Below, piece by piece: positions 16,322 through 25,271 of a DNA stretch of 64,000 nucleotides; the first letter of the stretch is position 1, and each line of letters starts with the position of its first letter. A program made the translations under genes and the position numbers. Below the pieces are notes generated by a model. It saw nothing but the letters and a program-made list of their open reading frames with translations, did not search any database and was not told the origin of the DNA. The DNA comes from Thalassospira sp. ER-Se-21-Dark. GTDB taxonomy: Bacteria; Pseudomonadota; Alphaproteobacteria; Rhodospirillales; Thalassospiraceae. The stretch spans positions 971,640 to 1,035,639 of the forward strand of contig NZ_VDEZ01000002.1 of assembly GCF_017922435.1 (NCBI RefSeq), written 5' to 3'.

Positions 16322-17779
16322 TTAGTAAGGGGCCTCAACGTCGCCGGTTTCGACATAAACGGATTTGATGCGGGTGTAATATTCAATCGCCGCACGGCCG
16401 TTTTCGCGGCCAACGCCCGATTTCTTGACACCGCCAAACGGCATTTCGATCGGCGTGATGTTATAGGTGTTGATCCAGCATGTACCGGCCTCAAGCCGTG
16501 CCACCACGCGATGACCACGCGACAGATCCTTGGTGAACACGCCAACTGCCAGACCGTATTCGGTGTCATTGGCGCGCTTGATCACTTCGTCTTCGTCGCT
16601 GAAGGTCAGAACAGACATTACCGGACCAAAGATTTCCTCGCGCACGATGGTCATGTCATCGGTGCAATCGGCAAACACGGTCGGCGCGACAAAAAGCCCG
16701 CCTTCTGGCATGCCCTCGGTCACGGCATGGCCGCCAAGAACGCATTTGGCGCCTTCTGCCTTGCCCTTTTCGATATAGGACATGACCTGTTCGTATTGTG
16801 CCTTGGTGACAATCGGTCCGACCTGGGTTTCAGGTTTTTCCGGATCGCCAAGAACAAGATCCTTGGAGCGTGCGATCAGCTTCTCGATGAAGGCATCGGC
16901 AACGCTTTCATGGACAAACACACGCGTCCCGTTCGAGCAAATCTGACCCGATGAATAGAAGTTCGCCATCTGCGCACCCGATACCGCGTTATCAAGATCG
17001 GCATCTTCGAAAACGATCATCGGCGACTTGCCACCCAGTTCCATGGTGACGGCCTTCATGCCACCGGCGGCAACGGATGCCACCTTGGCACCGGTCGCAG
17101 CCGATCCGGTCAGGGAAATCTTATCCACGCCCGGATGTTCAACCAGTGCGGCACCGCTTTCGCGTGCGCCCTGCACAACGTTGTAAACGCCATCGGGAAG
17201 ACCGGCTTCTTTAAGGGCCTCGGCAACCGCAATGGCCGAAAGCGGTGTGGTTTCGGACGGTTTGTAAACAACCGCGTTACCGCATGCCAATGCCGGGGCT
17301 GCCTTCCAGCAGGCGATCTGGATCGGATAGTTCCAGGCACCGATGGCACCACAAACCCCAACCGGTTCGCGGCGGGTATAGGCAAAGTTACCGGCAAGAT
17401 CGATATGTTCGCCCGCAAGGCTGCCAGCCACACCGGCGAAATATTCAAGGCATTCAACACCCGAAATCACATCGACAATTTCAGTTTCCTGAATGGCACG
17501 CCCGGTATCACGGGTTTCAACCAATGCCAGCTCATCATTGCGATCCCGAAGGATCTGGGCGGCCTTGAAAAGGACACGTGCCCGTTCGGCAGCTGGCGTG
17601 TTTTTCCAGATTTCGAACCCGGCGCGTGCGGCCTTGACCGCGGCATCCACATCAGCAGCCGTGCTTTCGTGGCCCTTGGCCAGAACCGTGTTGGTCGCAG
17701 GGTTAAGGGTAACCATCTCTGCGCCCGAACCCTGGGACTTCTTGCCATTGATGAAATTCTGGATTTGATAAAGGCTCAT
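16322..17779 (-). CDS. betB: Betaine aldehyde dehydrogenase
   Basis: A 485-residue NAD(P)-dependent aldehyde dehydrogenase that turns betaine aldehyde into glycine betaine. Catalytic residues are visible: WNYP with Asn150, KPSETTP with Lys173, MELGGKSP with Glu247, and SSGQICSNGTRV with Cys281; GQICSNGTRVFV is the typical BetB variant of the active-site loop. Start at 17779 is chosen because AGGAG lies 7 bases upstream; a reading from 17800 would add only MACRSFK. It lies between betI and betA in one minus-strand operon. Confidence 0.92.
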   Translation of the reverse strand: MSLYQIQNFINGKKSQGSGAEMVTLNPATNTVLAKGHESTAADVDAAVKAARAGFEIWKNTPAAERARVLFKAAQILRDRNDELALVETRDTGRAIQETEIVDVISGVECLEYFAGVAGSLAGEHIDLAGNFAYTRREPVGVCGAIGAWNYPIQIACWKAAPALACGNAVVYKPSETTPLSAIAVAEALKEAGLPDGVYNVVQGARESGAALVEHPGVDKISLTGSAATGAKVASVAAGGMKAVTMELGGKSPMIVFEDADLDNAVSGAQMANFYSSGQICSNGTRVFVHESVADAFIEKLIARSKDLVLGDPEKPETQVGPIVTKAQYEQVMSYIEKGKAEGAKCVLGGHAVTEGMPEGGLFVAPTVFADCTDDMTIVREEIFGPVMSVLTFSDEDEVIKRANDTEYGLAVGVFTKDLSRGHRVVARLEAGTCWINTYNITPIEMPFGGVKKSGVGRENGRAAIEYYTRIKSVYVETGDVEAPY

Positions 17780-17839
17780 CTTAAAACTCCTGCAGGCCAC
17801 CGGGGCAACCGGCAGCCGTGGTCTTTGTGTTTGGTTCGG

Positions 17840-18436
17840 TTATTTCTTTGGACTGGGCGAATTCGCCAGATACAGGCGCAAGGTGCCCAGCACCATCTTG
17901 CGCGCCCCGGCAATATCGGCCTGCCCGCGGGACAGACCGGTTCGCACCCAGATGCCGTCAACCATAGCGGCAATCGCAGACGAGATTTCATCTGCGCATT
18001 CTTCGGTGGTCAATTGACGCAACTCGTGCCGCAGATTGGAAGCAAGGCGCTGAAAATAGATATTGTTCAGACGCCGCAACTGATCGGAAAACGGCACCTG
18101 CGCCCAGAAAGACAGCCAGGCCACCGTCACCTGCGGGGTGAACTGTTCTTCGTTGAAGTTGGTATTGATGATCGCTTCGAGACGGTCCATCGGCGTTTTG
18201 GCCGTTGCTAGGCGCACCATGTAGTCATCACGCAAATCCTTCATCAGGGAGCGCATGGTTTCCTGCAGCAGGGCATTCTTGCCGCCGAAATAGTGCGAAA
18301 TAATCCCCGACGACATACCGGCAGCCTTAGAGATCCGCGCAATCGTGGTGTCGGCGAATCCGTGCTGATGAATGGTTTCAATCGTTGCGTCGATCAACTG
18401 CCTGCGGCGTACAGGCTGCATACCAACTTTGGGCAT
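17840..18436 (-). CDS. betI: TetR-family choline-responsive repressor BetI
   Basis: A 198-residue TetR regulator beginning [20 protein letters not shown], almost the same opening as E. coli BetI ([20 protein letters not shown]). The helix-turn-helix is at about residues 27-50 ([24 protein letters not shown]), followed by an all-helical ligand domain. The ATG at 18436 is preferred to an in-frame TTG at 18448 because of that match. BetI represses bet genes until choline is present. A probable operator, ATTGAACAATCAAT, lies at 18555-18568 between this operon and the divergent choX operon. Confidence 0.93.
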   Translation of the reverse strand: [198 protein letters not shown]

Positions 18437-18554
18437 TAACTCATCCAATCCTCTGCGTTGCGAAGGCTTTAGAAGGGTTTAACGCCGGTGCAACAGCATA
18501 AGACGCAGTTTTTAATCCTTCGCAATTGACGTAACCAGAATATGCTGTAATTTA

Positions 18555-18568
18555 ATTGAACAATCAAT
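18555..18568. promoter_or_regulatory. Probable BetI operator
   Basis: ATTGA at 18555-18559 and TCAAT at 18564-18568 form a 5-4-5 inverted repeat in the divergent betI/choX region. AT-rich ATTGA...TCAAT repeats are the expected style of BetI site; binding is inferred. Confidence 0.6.
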
Positions 18569-18660
18569 CAATAAAAACACGCCGACATGTGCGGCGCGTT
18601 TCTCAGGGCCTTGAACCTTTGCTGCGCGGCTTTGCGGCTGTTTTTGTGATTATTCCGGCC

Positions 18661-18797
18661 CATCAACCACGTTCGGGGTAACGTGGCTGATGGCTCTGGG
18701 CGAGTGTTGGCGACATGTATGTTGCGTTGATGTTCGTCTGGCCTCCGGAACCGAGCGTCTTCTGATGACCGGCCAAATTCGGTCATCAGCAACATCA
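18661..18797 (+). promoter_or_regulatory. Structured 5' leader of choX with competing helices
   Basis: Hairpin A: CATCA (18661-18665) and CCACGTT (18667-18673) pair with AACGTGG (18680-18686) and TGATG (18688-18692). Hairpin B: CTGATGACCG (18762-18771) pairs perfectly with CGGTCATCAG (18780-18789). An outer helix, TGATGTT (18728-18734) with AACATCA (18791-18797), encloses B. CATCAG at 18784-18789 could also pair with CTGATG at 18687-18692, so A and B may be alternatives. The leader ends 26 bp before the choX start. With the BetI site it accounts for most of the 387-bp gap. Confidence 0.45.
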
Positions 18798-18823
18798 GGT
18801 TTATACAAGGGAGAACCAGAAGC

Positions 18824-19783
18824 ATGACCAATCTTTCCACGTTCGGCCGCCTTCTTGGCAGCACCATTATTGCGACCACCCTGCTGGGTGCCACTGCTGC
18901 CAAAGCAGCCGATAGCGATGCCTGCAAAACCGTGACTTTCTCTGATGTGGGCTGGACCGACATCACCGCAACCACGGCGACTGCGTCCGTTATCCTCGAA
19001 GCACTCGGTTATGATGCCGAAACCGAATTGCTGTCGGTACCGGTCACCTACACGAGCCTTGCCAATGGCGACGTTGACGTCTTTCTCGGCAACTGGATGC
19101 CGACCATGGCAGCCGATATTCAGCCCTACCTTGATAAAGGCACCGTCGTGTCGACCGGTGCAAACCTTGAAGGTGCGAAATACACCCTTGCGGTCACCCA
19201 GAACGCCTTTGATGCGGGTCTTAAGGACTTTGCCGACATTGCCAAGTTCAAGGATCAGCTCGATGGCGAGATTTATGGCATTGAGCCGGGCAATGACGGC
19301 AACCGTCTTATCCAGGACATGATCGACAGCAACCAGTTCGATCTGGGTGAGTTCGAACTTGTTGAGTCCTCCGAACAGGGCATGCTGGCAGAAGTGAGCC
19401 GCAAATCATCGCGCGATCAGTTCATCGTCTTCCTCGGTTGGGAACCCCATCCGATGAATGCAAAATACGACATGGCCTATCTTGATGGTGGCGATGACGT
19501 CTTTGGACCGAACTTTGGCGGTGCAACTGTTCACACCAACCTGCGCGCCGGTTACACCGACGAATGCCCGAATGCGGGTAAATTCGTGACCAACCTGAAA
19601 TTCAGCCTCGCCATGGAAAACGAAATCATGGACGCGATCCTGAACGAAGGGACCGATCCGGCAGAAGCAGCAACCGCATGGCTTAAAACCAACCCGGATG
19701 CAGCTTATGCATGGCTTGACGGTGTGACCACCTTTGACGGTGGCGATGCCAAAGCAGCCCTGAAATCCGGTCTTGGTCTTTAA
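18824..19783 (+). CDS. choX: Periplasmic choline-binding protein of an ABC importer
   Basis: A 319-residue substrate-binding protein with an N-terminal signal peptide (hydrophobic core TIIATTLLGATAA, likely cut after AKA at residue 29). The aromatic cage that holds the trimethylammonium group in Sinorhizobium ChoX (Trp43, Trp90, Tyr119, Trp205, with Asp45 and Asn156) appears here one residue later in each case: Trp44, Trp91, Tyr120, Trp206, Asp46 and Asn157. This strongly supports choline as ligand, with acetylcholine or betaine weaker. GGGAG precedes the ATG. It is first in choXWV and divergent from betIBA. Confidence 0.93.
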   Translation: MTNLSTFGRLLGSTIIATTLLGATAAKAADSDACKTVTFSDVGWTDITATTATASVILEALGYDAETELLSVPVTYTSLANGDVDVFLGNWMPTMAADIQPYLDKGTVVSTGANLEGAKYTLAVTQNAFDAGLKDFADIAKFKDQLDGEIYGIEPGNDGNRLIQDMIDSNQFDLGEFELVESSEQGMLAEVSRKSSRDQFIVFLGWEPHPMNAKYDMAYLDGGDDVFGPNFGGATVHTNLRAGYTDECPNAGKFVTNLKFSLAMENEIMDAILNEGTDPAEAATAWLKTNPDAAYAWLDGVTTFDGGDAKAALKSGLGL

Positions 19784-19897
19784 GCACCGCGATTGATTTT
19801 ACCGATGCGCCCGCCACTGGTTTCCATTTGTGGCTTCCGGCCGATGCGGGCGCATCGGATGTATTTTTCTTAATTCTCATTGAACGGATTTTTTCGC

Positions 19898-20746
19898 ATG
19901 GAATGGCTCACGGAAACGAAGATTCCGCTGGGACAGTGGATATCGTCCCTGATGGATGCGCTGAACGAACATGCCGATTTCGTTTTCTATACCGTTTCGG
20001 ATGTTCTCGAATTCATTATTGAAAATACCATCGATTTTCTGGTGTGGCTGCCTGCTCTTTTGATCATTGCGGTCTTTGGCGCGCTTGCGGCTGTCTTGCA
20101 CAAATCATGGAAACTGACGGCGTTTACGGTTCTGTCGCTTCTGCTGGTGGTCAATCTTGGCTATTGGGAAGAAACCATGGAAACGCTGGCACTGGTGATC
20201 TATGCGACGCTGTTTTGCATGTTGATCGGTGTGCCGCTTGGCGTGGCATCCGCCCACCGCCCGTGGCTGCATCAGGCGATGCGCCCGGTCCTTGATCTGA
20301 TGCAGACGATCCCGACATTCGTGTATCTGATCCCGACCCTGATCCTGTTTGGTCTGGGTGTCGTTCCCGGTCTTATTTCGACCGTGATCTTTGCGATTGC
20401 CGCCCCGATCCGCCTTACCCATCTTGGCATTTCCAACACGCCGAAATCCCTTCTGGAAGCCGGGGAAAGCTTCGGCTGCACGCCGCGCCAGTTGCTGTTC
20501 AAGGTTGAACTGCCATCGGCGATGCCATCGATCATGGCGGGCCTGACCCAGTGCATCATGCTGTCGCTTTCGATGGTGGTGATTGCAGCCCTTGTTGGGG
20601 CAGACGGCCTTGGTAAGCCGGTCGTGCGTGCGCTAAATACGGTGAATATCGCGCAAGGCTTTGAAGCCGGTCTGGCAATTGTGATTCTGGCCATCGTGCT
20701 GGACCGTATCTGCCGTCGTGACCACAAAGAAAAGTCGGGGCAGTGA
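19898..20746 (+). CDS. choW: Choline ABC transporter permease
   Basis: A 282-residue inner-membrane permease of the ProW/OpuAB group. About six hydrophobic segments are seen, starting with FLVWLPALLIIAVFGALAAVL. The cytoplasmic coupling loop includes the EAGESFGCTPRQLLFKVELPSAMPSIMAGL segment, which carries the EAA-type motif contacting the ATPase. The ATG at 19898 is taken; an in-frame TTG at 19880 would add six residues. It is 114 bp after choX and almost overlaps choV (stop 20746, start 20749), showing co-transcription. Confidence 0.9.
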   Translation: MEWLTETKIPLGQWISSLMDALNEHADFVFYTVSDVLEFIIENTIDFLVWLPALLIIAVFGALAAVLHKSWKLTAFTVLSLLLVVNLGYWEETMETLALVIYATLFCMLIGVPLGVASAHRPWLHQAMRPVLDLMQTIPTFVYLIPTLILFGLGVVPGLISTVIFAIAAPIRLTHLGISNTPKSLLEAGESFGCTPRQLLFKVELPSAMPSIMAGLTQCIMLSLSMVVIAALVGADGLGKPVVRALNTVNIAQGFEAGLAIVILAIVLDRICRRDHKEKSGQ

Positions 20747-20748
20747 TC

Positions 20749-21945
20749 ATGAGCAATGCTGTTGAATTCGAAAATATCGACGTGATCTTTGGTAATCGTC
20801 AGGCAGAATCCTTGAAACTGCTGGACGAAGGTAAAACCCGCGAAGAGATCGCTGCTGCCACCAACAATGTCCTTGGTGTCGCCGATGTGACCTTCAATGT
20901 GCCTCAGGGTGAGATATGCGTCCTGATGGGCCTGTCCGGTTCAGGCAAATCATCGCTTCTGCGCTGCGTGAATGGGCTTAACGCTGTATCACGTGGTTCG
21001 CTTCGGGTACGTGATGGCGATTGGATGGAAGACGTCACCAAATGTGACGGCGCCACCCTGCGCAAGTTGCGTCGCGAATGTGTCGCCATGGTCTTCCAGC
21101 AATTCGCCCTGTTCCCGTGGCGAACAGTTGAAGACAATGTCGGCTTTGGCCTTGAACTGGGCGGTATGGGTGCGGCGGAACGTCGTGAGATCGTGCGTGA
21201 AAAGCTGGCGCTCGTTGGACTGGATAAATGGGCAAACAAATATGCCCATGAACTGTCCGGCGGCATGCAGCAGCGTGTTGGTCTGGCGCGTGCCTTTGCC
21301 ACCGATGCCCCGATCCTTCTGATGGACGAGCCGTTCTCGGCCCTTGATCCGCTGATCCGTAACCGTCTGCAGGACGAGTTGCTGGACCTTCAGGAGAAGC
21401 TCAATAAAACCATCCTGTTTGTCAGCCACGACCTTGACGAAGCCATGAAACTCGGCAATTCGATTGCCATCATGGAAGGTGGTTATGTTGTGCAACACGG
21501 CACGCCAGAAGACATCGCGCTCCGCCCGGCCAACGAATATGTTGCGGACTTTGTGGCACATATGAACCCGGTCAATATCCTGCGTGGACGGGCGATCATG
21601 CATCGCCTTGATAGCGATCAGAAATCCGGCAATACCGAGTTCCTGCTCGAAGATGCCAATATCCGCGTCACCCTGCGGGATGGCGTTGTCCGCTCGGCCA
21701 ATAATGGCGAACGCGGCGAGCTTAAGCTGATCAATTATGACGGCACCCTGCCCGATCAACTGGACGCGACCGACAACTCGATTGTCTTCGTCGCGCAGGA
21801 GGATGTGCTGCTGAAGGATCTGATCGAGATGCGATCGATCACCCAAAACCCGGTCATCCTGACCCGTGATGGCAAGGTGACCGGCACGCTGGGCCGCAAG
21901 GAGTTCTTTGACAGTTTGACCCAGACGGCGTCTGTGGCGGATTAA
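20749..21945 (+). CDS. choV: Choline ABC transporter ATP-binding protein
   Basis: An ABC ATPase of 398 residues. Walker A is GLSGSGKSS, the Q-loop lies in MVFQQFALFPWRT, the signature is LSGGMQQRVGLARA, Walker B is ILLMDEPFSALDP, and the switch His is in FVSHD. The long N-terminal stretch before Walker A (about 60 residues) and the roughly 150-residue C-terminal extension are typical of ProV/OpuAA/ChoV ATPases of the quaternary-amine class. It powers ChoW-mediated choline uptake. The ATG at 20749 lies two codons after an alternative GTG. A strong terminator follows at 21969-22000. Confidence 0.92.
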   Translation: MSNAVEFENIDVIFGNRQAESLKLLDEGKTREEIAAATNNVLGVADVTFNVPQGEICVLMGLSGSGKSSLLRCVNGLNAVSRGSLRVRDGDWMEDVTKCDGATLRKLRRECVAMVFQQFALFPWRTVEDNVGFGLELGGMGAAERREIVREKLALVGLDKWANKYAHELSGGMQQRVGLARAFATDAPILLMDEPFSALDPLIRNRLQDELLDLQEKLNKTILFVSHDLDEAMKLGNSIAIMEGGYVVQHGTPEDIALRPANEYVADFVAHMNPVNILRGRAIMHRLDSDQKSGNTEFLLEDANIRVTLRDGVVRSANNGERGELKLINYDGTLPDQLDATDNSIVFVAQEDVLLKDLIEMRSITQNPVILTRDGKVTGTLGRKEFFDSLTQTASVAD

Positions 21946-21968
21946 GCTGATCAAATAGTATGATGATT

Positions 21969-22000
21969 AAAAGGGCGCCCTGGAACCAGGGCGCCCTTTT
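21969..22000. terminator. Bidirectional terminator between choV and the moaD-like gene
   Basis: A 15-bp perfect inverted repeat (21969-21983 with 21986-22000, AAAAGGGCGCCCTGG and its complement) with A and T runs on both sides. It can serve both convergent genes. Confidence 0.92.
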
Positions 22001-22014
22001 GTATGAAGAGTGAA

Positions 22015-22266
22015 TTACCCGCCTGTGACCGGCGGGAACAGCGCAATCTCGGTCGCCTTGGTGACGTCGGTGTCGGGTGTGGCATATTCCTGATCGACCG
22101 CGACGCGAATGATCGCGGGATCAGCCAGGGCATTGGCAAAGTTTTCTCCGCGACCGGGCAGCCATGCCAGCAGGTCGGCAACCGTTTTGACGGTATCGGG
22201 AAGGTCAATGGCCTCTTCCGCCATGCCGATGCGGTCCTTGACCCACGAAAAATAGATCAGCTTCAT
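22015..22266 (-). CDS. MoaD/ThiS-like sulfur carrier protein, orphan
   Basis: An 83-residue beta-grasp ubiquitin-like protein ending FPPVTGG. The C-terminal Gly-Gly is the site that is adenylated and thiocarboxylated in MoaD, the small subunit of molybdopterin synthase. The N-terminus MKLIYFSWVKDRIGMAEE and the TVADLLAWLPGRG segment fit the MoaD fold. No moaE, moaB or thiF lies in the window, so the partner is unknown; it may serve molybdopterin synthase elsewhere on the chromosome or another sulfur transfer. Start at 22266 is supported by AGGA ahead. Confidence 0.75.
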   Translation of the reverse strand: MKLIYFSWVKDRIGMAEEAIDLPDTVKTVADLLAWLPGRGENFANALADPAIIRVAVDQEYATPDTDVTKATEIALFPPVTGG

Positions 22267-22362
22267 GTTTATTCCTGACAACAAACTTCAATTTGCCCGC
22301 ATGCTTGCGCAAGTCCCTGCCCGGTGGCAAGTCCCAATGGCGTGATCTGACGAATTTACGCC

Positions 22363-23307
22363 TTATGGATAGACAAAATAGCCGTCCGGTGCCGCATCCA
22401 GCCGCGCAGTCAGGTTTTCGATAAAGAACCGTTCCGCACGGCTCAGTGACATGCGCGGGTTGGTTACCAGATAAATATCAATCGCCGGCGGATCAATATA
22501 GGGCGGCAGGCGCCAAAGCTGCCCACGATCGGTCGCACTTTGCACGACGTGGATCGGCAGTGGCCCGATGCCAAGCCCGGCATTGATCAGGCGACGGACT
22601 TCTTCAAGGTGCGGGCTGACGGCAACGACCTTGCCCTTCATCCCTTCCTGCGCACGCAGGACCGCGACCGGGGCCAGTGCATCACTGAGCTGGTCGGTCG
22701 CAAAGGACACAAATGCCTCGCGGCGCAGATCGGCAAGGGTCAGGTCCTTTTGACCGAACAGATGATGGGTCGGGCCGCAGAAAAAGCCGAAATGTTCGCG
22801 ATACAAACGGCGATATTCCAGTCTGGGATGGCGTTCCTTGACCAGACAGATGCCAAAGCTGGCCTGCTGTGACAGCACCTGATCAACGACATTGACCGAG
22901 GTCGCAACATCGATTTCATAGGTGACTTCGGGATGAGCCCGATTGAATTCAAACAGGGCATCATCAAGTGGCGGAAACACCACATGACTGGCCAGCCACA
23001 TATGCAAATGCCCGGTCAGCTGATTGCCACTATCAGACATCACATCAGACAATCGGCCGATGGCACCGCAAATTTCGCGGCATTCGTGATAAAGCGCCAA
23101 TCCCTGTTCGGTCACTTCAAACCGGCCGCGTTCACGGTCAATCAGGCGCGCGCCAATCTGATCTTCAAGGCGTTTGAGCGCGTTACTGACACTGGGCTGG
23201 CGCAGCAATAACCGGTTGGCCGCCCCGGTGATCGAGCGTTCCTCAACAATAACAGTAAAGGTGTGCAGCAGGTTCCAGTCGAACTGCCGACGCATTAACT
23301 CGTTCAT
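22363..23307 (-). CDS. LysR-family transcriptional regulator of the adjacent amine operon
   Basis: A 314-residue LysR regulator. The N-terminal winged helix-turn-helix is at about residues 10-70 (RSITGAANRLLLRQPSVSNALKRLEDQIGARL), followed by a periplasmic-binding-like effector domain. Start at 23307 gives the usual short lead before the HTH; an upstream reading adds a glycine-rich segment unlikely in this family. It is divergent from the ABC-aminotransferase-BKACE operon, with 172 bp between, and so probably controls that operon and responds to its substrate. An inverted repeat ATAGAT-N12-ATCTAT lies in the gap. Confidence 0.87.
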   Translation of the reverse strand: MNELMRRQFDWNLLHTFTVIVEERSITGAANRLLLRQPSVSNALKRLEDQIGARLIDRERGRFEVTEQGLALYHECREICGAIGRLSDVMSDSGNQLTGHLHMWLASHVVFPPLDDALFEFNRAHPEVTYEIDVATSVNVVDQVLSQQASFGICLVKERHPRLEYRRLYREHFGFFCGPTHHLFGQKDLTLADLRREAFVSFATDQLSDALAPVAVLRAQEGMKGKVVAVSPHLEEVRRLINAGLGIGPLPIHVVQSATDRGQLWRLPPYIDPPAIDIYLVTNPRMSLSRAERFFIENLTARLDAAPDGYFVYP

Positions 23308-23341
23308 TCTGCTGACCTTTCCGACATTTCCGGGACCACAC

Positions 23342-23365
23342 ATAGATAATGGCTATGAGATCTAT
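23342..23365. promoter_or_regulatory. Inverted repeat between LysR gene and ABC operon
   Basis: ATAGAT (23342-23347) and ATCTAT (23360-23365) with 12 bases between, in the divergent region. The size and position suit a LysR binding site. There is no direct proof. Confidence 0.45.
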
Positions 23366-23479
23366 TCTACTTATCTATTTGCGCTATGTGCAAGTCTGGG
23401 TTGGAATGCCTCCAACAAATTTCTTCACGGCCAAATAACCGGGTGCGGCACTGACCGCAGACAATAACGGGAGGCACAA

Positions 23480-24352
23480 ATGGCCGCAGATGTCGCCGGA
23501 GCCCGCAGGACTCCGTGGGTACTGCTATCACCATCACTGGCAACCATCAGCCTGCTGCTGATTGTGCCAATGCTGTTCATTGTCGTTTATTCATTCTGGT
23601 TGCGCACCGCGACCGGTGCGGATCAGGTCGGCTTTTATCTCGATAACTGGATTGAAGTTCTGGGCGACCGGTTTTATCGCGACATCCTGTTCCAGACCCT
23701 TTTGATTGCCTTTTACACCACGGTTATTTGCGCGTTTGTCGGCTATATCCCGGCCTATTTCGTTGCCAATACGCGGATGAAATCCAAGGCATTCCTGTTG
23801 CTGTTGCTGATGCTGCCATTCTGGATCAGTTACATCATCAGAACGATGTCGTGGATCAACATTCTGGGCACATCGGGGGCACTTAATACCCTTTTGATAT
23901 CAATCGGCATCATCGATGACCCGATCCAGATGCTGTATAACCAGCAGACCGTGGTTCTGGGCCTTGTGCACTATCTGCTGCCCTTCATGATTTTGAATGT
24001 CTATGTCAGCCTTGATGGCATCGACAAGAACCTGACCGAAGCCGCCCAAAGCCTTGGCTGTACCGGTTTCCAAGCCTTCCGCGAAGTGACATTGCCGCTG
24101 TCCATGCCCGGTTTGGCGGCGGGATCACTGCTGTGCTTCGTTCTGGCGGCGGGCACCTATATCACCCCGATTGTTCTTGGCGGGCCGCGCGATGCGATGT
24201 TTGCCAACCTTGTGTTCGAAGCCATCGTGACACAGCTCAACTGGCCGCTTGGCTCAGCGCTTTCGCTCGTGCTGCTGGCCCTTCTGGGCGCACTGGTCGT
24301 CATTTACACCCGCTATCTCGGCATCGATCAGATCGCCAAGAGCTTTAAGTAA
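23480..24352 (+). CDS. ABC transporter permease, PotB-like
   Basis: A 290-residue inner-membrane permease of the spermidine/putrescine (PotB) type. About six membrane segments are seen, beginning LATISLLLIVPMLFIVVYSF. The coupling loop includes TEAAQSLGCTGFQAFREVTLPLSMPGLAAG, a clear EAA motif. GGGAGG lies a few bases before the ATG. It is the first gene of a plus-strand operon with the second permease 12 bp on, so the two probably form a heterodimeric channel. The substrate is not polyamine for certain; downstream enzymes suggest an amine or N-acylated amine. Confidence 0.88.
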   Translation: MAADVAGARRTPWVLLSPSLATISLLLIVPMLFIVVYSFWLRTATGADQVGFYLDNWIEVLGDRFYRDILFQTLLIAFYTTVICAFVGYIPAYFVANTRMKSKAFLLLLLMLPFWISYIIRTMSWINILGTSGALNTLLISIGIIDDPIQMLYNQQTVVLGLVHYLLPFMILNVYVSLDGIDKNLTEAAQSLGCTGFQAFREVTLPLSMPGLAAGSLLCFVLAAGTYITPIVLGGPRDAMFANLVFEAIVTQLNWPLGSALSLVLLALLGALVVIYTRYLGIDQIAKSFK

Positions 24353-24363
24353 GGGAGCAGCAA

Positions 24364-25164
24364 ATGATGTCCGGTTGGTCCGTAATCCGAATTGCCACGA
24401 TCCTTGTCTATCTGTTCCTGTTTGCGCCGGTGGCGGTTGTCATCCTGTTGGCGTTCAATGCCAACCAGTTCGGCAGCTTCCCGATCGAAGGCTTTTCGCT
24501 CCGCTGGTTTGAAGCGCTTTGGGACAATGATGCGATTGTGCGGGCGTTCAAGACGTCGCTTTTGCTTGGTGCGCTGACAGCCGCCATTTCGACAACGCTT
24601 GGCACCCTCGCAGCCCTTGCCATGGTCAGATACGATTTCCCCGGGAAACGGACCATTTCGACCCTTCTGGTTGCCCCAATCCTGATCCCGGAAGTCGTTC
24701 TGGCTGTGGCGCTCCTGCTATTCCTGCAGTTCCTGTCGATGCCAAAAAGCTTCGGGCTTCTGTTGATGGGCCATGTGGTCTTTACCCTGCCCTTCGTGGT
24801 TCTGGTGGTTCAGGCGCGGCTTGTCTCCATCCGCCGTGACGTTGAAGAAGCCGCCATGAGCCTTGGCGCGACACCTGTGCAGACTTTCTTTGAAGTGACC
24901 CTGCCCCTGATGTTGCCAGCCGTCATGGCCGGGATGCTGTTTGCCTTTACCATTTCGTTTGATGACATCACCGGCACCCTGTTCTGGAAGCCGGGCGGCG
25001 TTGAAACCGTCCCGACGCAGATCTTTGCCATGCTGCGCAACTCGATCAGCCCGGAAATCAACGCGCTTGGTGCTGTGATGGTGATCTTCACCATTGCCCT
25101 GCCGCTGGTGGCGGCATCGATTGCGCGGGTCATGGCCATGCGCAAGGTGGGCGCATCGAAATAA
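24364..25164 (+). CDS. ABC transporter permease, PotC-like
   Basis: A 266-residue permease of the PotC group, partner of the preceding gene. It has six predicted membrane segments, starting IATILVYLFLFAPVAVVILLAF. The EAA-type coupling segment reads EEAAMSLGATPVQTFFEVTLPLMLPAVMAG. The start is ATG 24364 with AAGGGAG upstream. The 12-bp gap to the gene before shows a single transcript. The gap after it (107 bp) precedes the binding-protein gene. Confidence 0.88.
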   Translation: MMSGWSVIRIATILVYLFLFAPVAVVILLAFNANQFGSFPIEGFSLRWFEALWDNDAIVRAFKTSLLLGALTAAISTTLGTLAALAMVRYDFPGKRTISTLLVAPILIPEVVLAVALLLFLQFLSMPKSFGLLLMGHVVFTLPFVVLVVQARLVSIRRDVEEAAMSLGATPVQTFFEVTLPLMLPAVMAGMLFAFTISFDDITGTLFWKPGGVETVPTQIFAMLRNSISPEINALGAVMVIFTIALPLVAASIARVMAMRKVGASK

Positions 25165-25271
25165 CTTTTTGCACAATGCGGACAACCGCCAAAACCAAGA
25201 ACAACACCAAAAATACAACGACCAACAACAAGACCGATCAACGGATATATCGTTTTATCAGGAGGCCTTAA

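Noticed and set aside
17135-18211. Open frame spanning opposite betB and betI
   Set aside because: It is the complement of two well-supported genes and has no recognisable domain.
18578-18600. CGCCG/CGGCG hairpin near the BetI site as a terminator
   Set aside because: The stem is only 5 bp, no gene ends upstream, and the T run is short.
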